Origin: an uncultured Spirochaetales bacterium | GTDB taxonomy: Bacteria > Spirochaetota > Spirochaetia > Sphaerochaetales > Sphaerochaetaceae | Direction of reading: 5' to 3' | Assembly: GCA_949282255.1 (NCBI GenBank) | Contig: CASDPA010000011.1 | Coordinates: forward strand, 1-64,000 | Length of the DNA stretch: 64,000 bases | In this document: positions 1 through 7,192 of the stretch, piece after piece | Position numbering within the stretch: the first letter of the stretch is position 1 | How the letters are laid out: each line of letters opens with the position of its first letter | Position numbers and translations under genes: made by a program | The notes under the pieces: model-generated | What the model was told of the DNA's origin: nothing | Seen by the model: the letters and a program-made list of their open reading frames with translations, nothing else | The model's database searches: none

Positions 1-256
1 CTTAAGTGACAAACCGGTGCCTGATTGTTTCCAAGGAGGGGCTTATCATAAAAGATATCCTGTTCCGACTAGACATTCTCTTTTAAAAGAGATATATATA
101 TGCATGTTCGGAAAAATCCATTCTGTTACATAGCAGCAAAGCATCCGAAACAAAGTACATAAAAAATTTGGAATGCAGACGTCTTTTGTATAAGAAAATA
201 TCAGGTCGTTTTTGACGTGATGAAATATGCATAAGAAATATGAAGCGCCATTTTCT

Positions 257-330
257 GATCCCGTAGCTCAGCTGGATAGAGCGTCCGCCTCCTAAGCGGA
301 AGGTCAGCAGTTCGAATCTGCTCGGGGTCA
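257..330 (+). tRNA. tRNA-Arg (anticodon CCU)
   Basis: A full cloverleaf can be read. The 7-bp acceptor stem GATCCCG pairs with CGGGGTC (one G-U pair). The D arm carries AGCTCAGCTGGATAGAGC, the anticodon stem TCCGC/GCGGA closes the loop CTCCTAA with anticodon CCT, and the T loop is TTCGAAT. The discriminator is A at 330 and no CCA is encoded, so CCA must be added by the tRNA nucleotidyltransferase. A T-run follows directly at 331-337. A possible -35 (TTGACG, 212-217) lies upstream, but the -10 is poor. Confidence 0.96.
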
Positions 331-378
331 TTTTTTTGTACAATACCACTTTCTTTCCTTTTCGTTTATCATTAAGGC

Positions 379-1341
379 ATGAGATACATTCACGATGACA
401 ATTTCAAGATCCTTTCTAAAATCGCACTCGGTTGTGACCACTATGGTGAAAGCATAAGCGAAAAGGATGCATTATCATTTTTGGACTTATATATCGAGAA
501 AGGTGGAAATCTCCTGGATACCGCCCATGTGTACGGCCAAGAATATGATGACGGCCCGAGCACAAGCGAGCAGGTCATCTCCAAATGGCTAAAAAGCACG
601 GGAATGAGGAACGAAGTTGTAATCCTCACAAAAGGCGGGCATCCGCATATAGGAAGGATGCACGATTCGAGAATAAACGGGCATGATCTGAAAAACGACC
701 TTGAGGCAAGCATCAGGCAGCTTGGAACCACACCGGATATTTTTCTCCTCCACAGGGATGACAAGAGCGTGCCCATACCGGAGATTGTCGACATACTCGA
801 TTCTTTCGTATCGCTTGGCCTGACAAAGACTGTAGGGGTTTCGAACTGGAGCATATCCAGGATAAACGAGGCAAGGAAATATGCCCAACAAAACGGCAAA
901 GCGGACATACTGTACAGCGAATTGCAATATTCGCTTGCAAAAACAGACCAGCAGACCTGGGGAGACGACACCATCGAGATAATGGATTCCACAAGCTCCA
1001 TAAGCTATTATGAAAACAGCGACATCACATATCTGACATTCTCAAGCCAGGCCAAAGGATTCTTTTCAAAAGTGCTGATGGGAAAAACGGATGAATTGTC
1101 AGACAGGGCAAAAAAAAGATTCCTGACAAAGGAAAACCTGGCAAGAGCGGAAAGAGTCGGAAAGCTTTGCCGGAAATACGGCACAGAACCGGCCGCGATC
1201 GCCCTAGCCTTCATTCTCAGCCATGAAGGAAAGGCGATTGCGATAATAGGAGCCAGCAGGATGGAGCAGCTTGAAAATACGCTCAAGAACACAAACCTCA
1301 TCCTTAGCCCCGAAGATATTGGATTCCTTGTTTCAGGTTAG
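379..1341 (+). CDS. Aldo/keto reductase family oxidoreductase
   Basis: A 320-residue NAD(P)H-dependent (beta/alpha)8 reductase of the aldo/keto reductase superfamily, cytoplasmic, natural substrate not predictable. The catalytic tetrad of the family is visible: D47 and Y52 in DTAHVYG, K85 in ILTKGG and H125 in FLLHRDD. The strand with VGVSNWS and the C-terminal IIGASRMEQLENTL nucleotide-binding segment are also typical. The start ATG has only a weak AAGG two bases upstream. A -10-like TATCAT (367-372) ends six bases before the start, so the mRNA may be leaderless. The stop TAG overlaps the TAA of the convergent topA in a shared TTAG. It is monocistronic, and nothing in the context gives the substrate. 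Confidence 0.9.
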   Translation: MRYIHDDNFKILSKIALGCDHYGESISEKDALSFLDLYIEKGGNLLDTAHVYGQEYDDGPSTSEQVISKWLKSTGMRNEVVILTKGGHPHIGRMHDSRINGHDLKNDLEASIRQLGTTPDIFLLHRDDKSVPIPEIVDILDSFVSLGLTKTVGVSNWSISRINEARKYAQQNGKADILYSELQYSLAKTDQQTWGDDTIEIMDSTSSISYYENSDITYLTFSSQAKGFFSKVLMGKTDELSDRAKKRFLTKENLARAERVGKLCRKYGTEPAAIALAFILSHEGKAIAIIGASRMEQLENTLKNTNLILSPEDIGFLVSG

Positions 1342-3845
1342 GCTTTTTTCTTCCTGAACGTCTTTTTCCCTTCAGGGGCGGAAAGTGCTATCTCTCTTGC
1401 GCGCTCTTCACTGATGGTCTCGGGATTGTTCTTCTCCTCTTTTGGCAAGGCGCAGTTTTTTGTTCCCCATTTTACATAAGCGCCATAACGTCCACTTAAA
1501 ATCTGAAGCGGCTTGCCTTCAAACGGAGAAAACTCCTTTATGATGGTATTAGCGCTTTTTTCCTGCTTCTCTTCCGTTGCAATAATATCCTCAAGCCTGA
1601 CGGCATGGGGATTTTTGACGCTGATGTTTTTACCCTTGTAAGATGCATAATACCCATAAGGTCCGAGTTTGAGCATAGCCTCATTTCCTTGCTCATCCTC
1701 TCCAAGGACGAGGGGAAGTGACATGATGAGCAAAGCATCTTCTTTGCTCAACTTGGCAGGATCCATGCTTTTCGGAAGATTTACAGATTTCTGATCGCTG
1801 TCGCGCTTAAGGTATTTTCCCCACCTGCCTTCCAATATTCTTATATCGGTGGAAGGTATGTAATCGGCCTCTTCCTTCTTAAACAGTATGTTTTTTGCAT
1901 CCTCGTCAGTGAAAGTGCCTGGAAAATACTTTTCTTGATCTATGCCGGCCATTCTTTCCTTGCCATCCTCGTCCTGATAATCGGAAACAAGGTAAGGACC
2001 GAATTTTCCTATCCTGATTTCGTAGCGGACCTTTCTTTCATCCAGCATGAAAAAATTATCCAGCCCGGAAAGCGAAAGCATCTTGGCAGAACTTATCCGG
2101 ACAGTCCTCGACACGTTATCCATATCCGCCTTAAGCCCTGAAAAATCATCCTTTCCCAGCCAGAACGCATCAAGATAATCCTTTTTGCCGATCTTACCTT
2201 CCGCTATGTTGTCAAGACCTTTCTCCATCTCGCTGGTGAAATTATATCCGATGTATATCGGAAAGGTCGATTCAAGCAGATTGGATACGAAGAAACCTGT
2301 GAACGTCGGCACAAGGGAGGATCCGACTTTGACCGCATATTTCCTGTCGAGAATGGTGCTTATAATGGTGGCGTAAGTGCTCGGACGTCCGATACCTTCC
2401 GCTTCAAGCATCTTTACGAGAGTCGCCTCATTATATCGCATCGGCGGCTCGGTCGTATGGCTGTCCAAGACCACATCCTCAACAGCCCTTTCATCCCCGC
2501 TCCTTAAAGCCGGAAGCTTGGACAAGTCATCCTCATCCTCGTCCGTATCTTCCCTGTAAACGCGCAAAAAGCCATCGAATAAGATAACTGTTCCGCTGGT
2601 GGCAAGCCCGTAAATACCATCCTCAAGCTTTATGGAAGTGGTCTTTTTGACAGCCTCGGCCATCTGGGTGGCGACCGTCCTTTTCCAAATAATCGTATAA
2701 AGCTTCAGCTCATCCCCTTCCAATCCCGTATCCTTAGGAAGACGAAATGTATCCCCTGCAGGACGTATCGCCTCATGCGCCTCCTGGGCTGAAGCGGATT
2801 TTGATCTGTAATTGCGGACCCTTCCTGAAAGATACGAGGTCCCATACAGCATCTCGATCTGCTTGCGGGAGGCATTTATGCACTCTGAAGAAAGGGTCGG
2901 ACTATCAGTTCTCATATAGGTTATATAACCTTTTTCATAAAGGCTCTGCGCAACCTGCATTATACGGCGAACGCTGGTCTTCATCTTTCTTGAGGCATCC
3001 TGCTGAAGTGTCGATGTCGTAAATGGAATTGCCGGCGTCTGCTTCTTCTCATTCTCTTCGACATCCACAACCGTCGCCACCGTACCTTTTATTTCCTGCG
3101 AAACCTTCTCTGCCGCAACAGCATCCAGAACAACATATCCATCCTTGACCTTTCCAGTCTGGGGATCGAAGCTGTTTTTGGAAGCGACCGCCAACCCGTT
3201 TATGGACACAAGCCTGGCTTTAAAATCCGAAAAAAATACATCGACTCCGGTGTAATCGCTCTTTTTGAAAGCCCTCCGCTCCTTCTCCTTATCCACCAAG
3301 AGCTTGAGGCCTGGAGATTGTACGCGCCCTGCGGAATATGCAGACCCAAGCTTCTTGCTTATTATCGGGGAAATACCATAGCCCTGCAGACGATCCACCG
3401 CACGACGGGCTTCCTGGGCATGCACAAGATTCATATCGATTTCACGGCAGTTTTCAAAAGCATTTGTAATCGCCTGCCGTGTTATTTCATGGAATACCAT
3501 CCTATAAACGGGACACTTGGGCTTAAGCTCCTGGAAAAGGTGGTAGCTGATCGACTCTCCCTCCCTATCCTCATCACTTGCGAGAACCAGCTGCTCACAA
3601 TCCTTGAGGCATCTTTTCATCTCAAGAAGGAGCTTCTTCTTATCATCCGGCATCTCATATTCCAGCTCATAACCTTCTGAAGTCTCAACTCCGTAGGTGC
3701 CTGTCTTCGGATTCTTCGCCAAATCGAGGATATGTCCCTTGCTGGCCATCACCGTACAGCTTTGAGGCAGGTACTTCTTTATGGTTTTCGCTTTAGTCGG
3801 AGATTCGACTATGATAAGAGTCTTCTTACTAGGATCGGCCTTCAT
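1338..3845 (-). CDS. topA: DNA topoisomerase I (type IA)
   Basis: An 835-residue type IA topoisomerase that relaxes negative supercoils. The N-terminal Toprim domain begins with LIIVESPTKAKTIKKYLP and has the metal triad DEDREGE near residue 113. The active-site tyrosine lies in YITYMRTDS. The C-terminus has no cysteine zinc fingers. It carries instead several Topo-C-terminal repeats of the G-R/P-W/Y-G-x-Y type (KFGPYLVSDY, RWGKYLKRD, GPYGYYASY, GRYGAYVKW) and a lysine-rich tail. The ATG has the Shine-Dalgarno GGGGGAG two to three bases away. A good promoter (TTGACA, 17 bp, TATTTT) sits at 3867-3895. Its end overlaps the convergent reductase stop. Confidence 0.97.
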   Translation of the reverse strand: MKADPSKKTLIIVESPTKAKTIKKYLPQSCTVMASKGHILDLAKNPKTGTYGVETSEGYELEYEMPDDKKKLLLEMKRCLKDCEQLVLASDEDREGESISYHLFQELKPKCPVYRMVFHEITRQAITNAFENCREIDMNLVHAQEARRAVDRLQGYGISPIISKKLGSAYSAGRVQSPGLKLLVDKEKERRAFKKSDYTGVDVFFSDFKARLVSINGLAVASKNSFDPQTGKVKDGYVVLDAVAAEKVSQEIKGTVATVVDVEENEKKQTPAIPFTTSTLQQDASRKMKTSVRRIMQVAQSLYEKGYITYMRTDSPTLSSECINASRKQIEMLYGTSYLSGRVRNYRSKSASAQEAHEAIRPAGDTFRLPKDTGLEGDELKLYTIIWKRTVATQMAEAVKKTTSIKLEDGIYGLATSGTVILFDGFLRVYREDTDEDEDDLSKLPALRSGDERAVEDVVLDSHTTEPPMRYNEATLVKMLEAEGIGRPSTYATIISTILDRKYAVKVGSSLVPTFTGFFVSNLLESTFPIYIGYNFTSEMEKGLDNIAEGKIGKKDYLDAFWLGKDDFSGLKADMDNVSRTVRISSAKMLSLSGLDNFFMLDERKVRYEIRIGKFGPYLVSDYQDEDGKERMAGIDQEKYFPGTFTDEDAKNILFKKEEADYIPSTDIRILEGRWGKYLKRDSDQKSVNLPKSMDPAKLSKEDALLIMSLPLVLGEDEQGNEAMLKLGPYGYYASYKGKNISVKNPHAVRLEDIIATEEKQEKSANTIIKEFSPFEGKPLQILSGRYGAYVKWGTKNCALPKEEKNNPETISEERAREIALSAPEGKKTFRKKKA

Positions 3846-3866
3846 AACTCCCCCTTAAACGTAAAA

Positions 3867-3895
3867 AAAATATATTGAAGGATTTAAATTGTCAA
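3867..3895 (-). promoter_or_regulatory. Predicted sigma-70 promoter of topA
   Basis: On the minus strand TTGACA (3895-3890) is followed after 17 bp by TATTTT (3872-3867). The predicted transcript start, near 3860, lies about 15 bases before the topA ATG and includes its Shine-Dalgarno. Confidence 0.6.
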
Positions 3896-3936
3896 CCAAA
3901 AAAAACGGCCTTTCCGACGCTTGGAAAAGACCGTTT
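3896..3936 (-). terminator. Intrinsic terminator after the Fn3-like gene
   Basis: Read on the minus strand, AAACGGTCTTTTCC and GGAAAGGCCGTTT form an imperfect stem with a 7-base loop, followed by a run of T. It ends transcripts coming from the gene at 3996-4808 and lies directly upstream of the topA promoter. Confidence 0.75.
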
Positions 3937-3942
3937 GGCAAG

Positions 3943-3960
3943 ATGTTGATATATCAACAT
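3943..3960. repeat. 18-bp perfect palindrome
   Basis: ATGTTGATATATCAACAT is a perfect inverted repeat. It lies between the stop of the gene at 3996 and the terminator at 3896-3936. It may be a protein site or a weak secondary hairpin; nothing links it to a particular regulator. Confidence 0.4.
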
Positions 3961-3995
3961 AATATTATTTTTTAATCGGATATTTTTTTGCAGAA

Positions 3996-4808
3996 TCACA
4001 GATCCTCAGAATTTTTAAGCACATAAGCACCATCATCCCTTGTCCCATCCGGATTGAAGAAAACAAAGGTTCGGACAAGGGAAGGGCCATCCATGCGGAA
4101 AACAAGATTCCTGCAGCCCTCATCATCCACAATGAAATCATATATGACCATCGTGTCAAGAGAAATCCCGAACGCCTTGGTCTCCACTGTAACTTCGATG
4201 TGGTCACGTCCGAGGAATATCTTGGACACCCTCCAGGAAGAAGGGACTATCGACGATGTGTTGAACCGCTCTGCGTTCAGCCTATATGTGGCAGCTTGCT
4301 CCGTATCATCATCGTAATCGGTCCATCCTGCGCTCTTGTCGTTGAAATCATACAGAGGGAATATCCTATGCTCGGCCCCATCGTCGGAGAGTATGTAGAT
4401 TTCCTGATGCTGCCCGTAAATCGGATCAAGAACGGTCCTGACCTTGAAAACCAGCTTCTTCACCCTGCCCTTGTTATCCTTGGTTGTGGGATTGTTCCAT
4501 ACATAGGTGCCATCCCAGGATGTGGTGGTATTTGTGGAAAATTCCGCAATAAGCGTATTGTTGCCCTCATCCCTGGCGGCAAAAGAGATATTATAAGTCT
4601 TGTTGCTCATGAGATTCCCGATCTCATAAGAAAAGACATTGTTATCAAGGCGGGCGACAAAACCGTCGTCGACATAAATGTCATACCATTTCGCACCTTC
4701 GACCTCCTTCCAATCCACCAAAAATCCGGTGGGTCGCTCCACAACATCAATTGCAAAGATAAAGGAAGGCACGAAAAAAAGGAGTACCAGAAAAAGCCTT
4801 TTCATCAT
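3996..4808 (-). CDS. Secreted protein with N-terminal fibronectin-III-like domain
   Basis: About 270 residues, function not recognised. A signal peptide is clear: MMKRLFLVLLFFVPSFIFA, with cleavage likely after FIFA. Residues 25-100 look like a fibronectin type III fold (GFLVDWKEVEGAKWYDIYVDD, then KTYNISFAARD). The rest is beta-rich with many aromatic residues (YVWNNPTT, FPLYDFND, FVFFNPDGTRDDGAYV). It should act in the periplasm or at the outer membrane. I chose the ATG at 4808 because AAGAG lies just upstream; an in-frame ATG at 4826 lacks a ribosome site. It is divergent from the lipoprotein gene at 4849, with only 40 bp between them, and is closed by its own terminator. Confidence 0.7.
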   Translation of the reverse strand: MMKRLFLVLLFFVPSFIFAIDVVERPTGFLVDWKEVEGAKWYDIYVDDGFVARLDNNVFSYEIGNLMSNKTYNISFAARDEGNNTLIAEFSTNTTTSWDGTYVWNNPTTKDNKGRVKKLVFKVRTVLDPIYGQHQEIYILSDDGAEHRIFPLYDFNDKSAGWTDYDDDTEQAATYRLNAERFNTSSIVPSSWRVSKIFLGRDHIEVTVETKAFGISLDTMVIYDFIVDDEGCRNLVFRMDGPSLVRTFVFFNPDGTRDDGAYVLKNSEDL

Positions 4809-4813
4809 AACTC

Positions 4814-4842
4814 TTGTCCGCATCATTTTAATTTAGTATCCT
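4814..4842 (+). promoter_or_regulatory. Predicted promoter, leaderless start for the 4849 operon
   Basis: TTGTCC (4814-4819), 17 bp, TATCCT (4837-4842). Six bases separate the -10 from the ATG at 4849, which has no Shine-Dalgarno, so transcription would begin at or next to the start codon. Confidence 0.5.
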
Positions 4843-4848
4843 ACGTTT

Positions 4849-5553
4849 ATGAAAAAGATGTCAACATATCTACTTATACTGCTGGTTATTCTGCTGTTTT
4901 CTTCCTGTGCCGTGAGCGAAAATATTTCTCTCGGAAAGAACGGATCAGCAAGCTCCACGGATATAACAGTATATCCATTTTTCATCGATGTGCTGAATGA
5001 CTTTTCCGAATTTCTACCCAAAAGTGATGAAAGTATAATGGATGCTGCAATCACCGGCTTTGCCAACAATCTTGAAGCAAGCGGAAAAGCCTTTGATGTG
5101 CACCTGGTAAAGAATGCTGAAAACAGTTATTCCATATCGTTTGCATTCAACGATATTCCATCTGTCTTATCCGCGCTGAAAGGAGATAACGAAATCTCAG
5201 TGCTTAAGGAAGATGGAAGCAGCCTTGAATTTTATCTGGATATAAATAATTACCATGAGCTCAAGGCTATAATACCGTTCTTAGCAGACCCGAATTTCGA
5301 GGTATACGGCCCGGAATACAACCAAGGAATGAGTCAAGAGGATTATTTGGACATGATCTATTACCTGCTCGGTGAAGACGGTCCGGATGCCATACGTAAC
5401 AGCACAATAGATATAACAATCACCACACCATCTGAAATAGTATCCTCAAGCGGTGTGGTCCAGAAAGGACCGACAACCGTACTCTACTCTTTCCCTCTGA
5501 TCGACTTTCTGCTTTTGGATGAGCCGATGGGGTTTGAAATCACCTGGAAATGA
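4849..5553 (+). CDS. Predicted lipoprotein, unknown function
   Basis: 234 residues, not recognised. The N-terminus MKKMSTYLLILLVILLFSSC is a lipoprotein signal with lipobox LFSSC, so the mature protein is probably anchored by Cys20. The remainder is acidic and has no motif I can name; it holds alternating hydrophobic strands (SYSISFAFNDIPSVLSAL, LEFYLDINNYHELKAIIPFL). The stop overlaps the next start as ATGA, so it is translationally coupled to the NusG-domain-II gene and the Gx transporter and probably belongs to their membrane system. No ribosome site precedes the ATG, and a promoter ends six bases before it. Confidence 0.75.
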   Translation: MKKMSTYLLILLVILLFSSCAVSENISLGKNGSASSTDITVYPFFIDVLNDFSEFLPKSDESIMDAAITGFANNLEASGKAFDVHLVKNAENSYSISFAFNDIPSVLSALKGDNEISVLKEDGSSLEFYLDINNYHELKAIIPFLADPNFEVYGPEYNQGMSQEDYLDMIYYLLGEDGPDAIRNSTIDITITTPSEIVSSSGVVQKGPTTVLYSFPLIDFLLLDEPMGFEITWK

Positions 5554-5891
5554 AAGGAATAAGAAAACTGGACATAATAATCGCCATCATCTTTCTCGTA
5601 CTCACCATTTTAAGCCTGTCCTTCTCAACGGGTGGCGATATGGTGAGAATAGATGGCGCATATGCCAGCTATATCTATCCTTTGGATGAAGACCGCATCG
5701 TAAACATCCCCGGGCCTCTAGGGGATACGGTAGTAAAAATCGAGAACTCCGATTTTGCAATAATCAGCTCTCCCTGCCCCAACCACACATGCCTTTACAT
5801 GAGGATGGGAAACTCGATCTGCTGTCTTCCAAACAAGGTGCTCGTAAGCCTGGAAAAAAGCGGCGGAGGTGCGGATGCGATCAGCTACTGA
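5550..5891 (+). CDS. NusG domain II-containing protein
   Basis: 113 residues. One N-terminal membrane anchor (IIIAIIFLVLTILSLSF) is followed by a small beta domain of the NusG-domain-II type that faces outside (YIYPLDEDRIVNIPGPLGDTVVKIENSDF). It ends with conserved cysteines (SSPCPNHTC, then SICCLPNKV). In this family the protein usually sits beside Gx-type transporters or redox and flavin export genes; its biochemical role is not established. The start overlaps the lipoprotein stop (ATGA), and its end overlaps the downstream transporter start. Confidence 0.8.
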   Translation: MKGIRKLDIIIAIIFLVLTILSLSFSTGGDMVRIDGAYASYIYPLDEDRIVNIPGPLGDTVVKIENSDFAIISSPCPNHTCLYMRMGNSICCLPNKVLVSLEKSGGGADAISY

Positions 5892-6927
5892 AAAAATATC
5901 CTCTTATACGGCCTTATGCCTATTAGGCTCGTTTTTGGAAATGCTGGTGCCGAAACCCGTCCCCTTTTTCAGAATCGGCCTGGCCAACATCCCGATAATG
6001 CTTTCAATCAGCACTCTGGGATTCAAGGACTACTTTATCCTGCTGATGCTCAAGGCCGTCGCCTCATCCTATATTTCCGGCACCATATTCACATACTTCT
6101 TTTTAATATCCCTTTCGCAAAGCATGCTCTCCGGGCTTGTAATGTATCTTCTCGGCAGGACCCAGAAAAAAAGGATATCCTATTATGGGATATCGCTATC
6201 CGGCGCCTTTACCGGGACAATCGTCCAAATATTCACAGCCTCGCTTTACATGGGTAGAGGAATATTCATGCTCCTTACACCTTTTCTCGCATCATCATTT
6301 GTCTTTGCACTTGTTACGGCATACCTTGCAGGCTCATTCAGCTGGATCACAATCCGGGACGATGAGCTTTCCCAGCAGGCCATCCAATACTCATCAAAAG
6401 ACATCCTGATTGTTTTAGGTGCGCTTTTCTCCGTGCTTTCAGTGCAGATGACAGATAACCCGGCAATCCTTTTTATGCTGTTTTGCGTCCTTATCCTCCT
6501 ACTTCCTATCTATAAAAGAAGGATAAGGATAACACCATATCTGATGCTTTTTCTGATCTCACTGTTTTCAAACCTGATAATAAAAAGAGGCATGGTGGTC
6601 GCAACGGTATTCGGATTCGAAATAACCGCAGACAGTCTTGCCCTTGCCATAGAAAGGGCCTTGAAGCTGTCTTCGACCGTGGCCTTGAGCCTGATATATT
6701 CCAAAATGATGAGAGCTCCCGGACTGATAGGAAAGACACTTTCCAAGTTTTTCTTTTTTGAAGACCAACTCCAAAATACAAAAGGAAGCCTGAAAGAAAG
6801 AATTTCTTCAGCCCTCTCCTGTCCATATGGAGAAATGGAGGGAGTGCAGATGGAAACAAGCATAATCAAAGCCATGGTTCCACTTGCAATCTGCGCTTTG
6901 TGTTTCATTTATTCCTTGCTCCGCTGA
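5875..6927 (+). CDS. Gx transporter family protein fused to an EcfT/CbiQ-like domain
   Basis: About 350 residues, integral membrane protein. The N-terminal half (residues 1-165) resembles the Gx transporter family, once called heptaprenyl diphosphate synthase component I and now regarded as ECF substrate-binding-component-like: FLEMLVPKPVPFFRIGLANIPIM is its hallmark. The C-terminal half (180-350) resembles a short EcfT/CbiQ coupling protein, with VFGFEITADSLALAIERAL followed by membrane helices and an amphipathic end. No ATPase gene lies next to it. I chose ATG 5875, four bases after GGAGGT; the GTG at 5869 overlaps that ribosome site. It overlaps the NusG-II gene in another frame. The substrate is unknown. 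Confidence 0.75.
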   Translation: MRSATEKISSYTALCLLGSFLEMLVPKPVPFFRIGLANIPIMLSISTLGFKDYFILLMLKAVASSYISGTIFTYFFLISLSQSMLSGLVMYLLGRTQKKRISYYGISLSGAFTGTIVQIFTASLYMGRGIFMLLTPFLASSFVFALVTAYLAGSFSWITIRDDELSQQAIQYSSKDILIVLGALFSVLSVQMTDNPAILFMLFCVLILLLPIYKRRIRITPYLMLFLISLFSNLIIKRGMVVATVFGFEITADSLALAIERALKLSSTVALSLIYSKMMRAPGLIGKTLSKFFFFEDQLQNTKGSLKERISSALSCPYGEMEGVQMETSIIKAMVPLAICALCFIYSLLR

Positions 6928-7134
6928 CAAATAAGAAAACATAGCCAATATTCATTATGATAAAATGCGAATAATGGAGGGCATGCAACACAAAATTTTT
7001 CATTTATTTGTCAAAATATCACAAATAATATTACTTTATTCACATTAAATCGCTTTTTTAGGTCAATAAAAATAAATAGAAGCCAAAACTAGACAGTTTT
7101 TTTAGTCATGTTATACTTATTTTTGTCATATGAG

Positions 7135-7163
7135 TTGACACTGCCGTCGATTTAATATATAAA
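7135..7163 (+). promoter_or_regulatory. Promoter of adhE
   Basis: TTGACA (7135-7140), 17 bp, TATAAA (7158-7163), with AAGGAG at 7181-7186 and the ATG at 7193. The rest of the gap 6928-7134 is AT-rich. It contains a loose dyad TTTGT-N9-ACAAA near 7009, which has one base too few to be a classic Rex site. Confidence 0.75.
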
Positions 7164-7192
7164 AATTTATCGATAACAATAAGGAGAAAAAC

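Noticed and set aside
2-133. An open frame of 43 codons running in from the left edge to a TAG at 131
   Set aside because: No recognisable sequence and codon use unlike the neighbours; too short at an edge to call a gene end.
441-1001. Long frame on the opposite strand of the aldo/keto reductase gene
   Set aside because: It is the shadow of a gene with clear catalytic motifs; no ribosome site or protein family.
4200-5000. A 266-codon plus-strand frame across the Fn3-like gene and the lipoprotein gene
   Set aside because: It covers two oppositely oriented genes with signal peptides and has a low-quality sequence.
7008-7026. Rex-like operator TTTGT-N9-ACAAA before adhE
   Set aside because: The classic Rex site is TTGTGAA-N4-TTCACAA, 18 bp; this dyad is one base short and the inner bases do not match.
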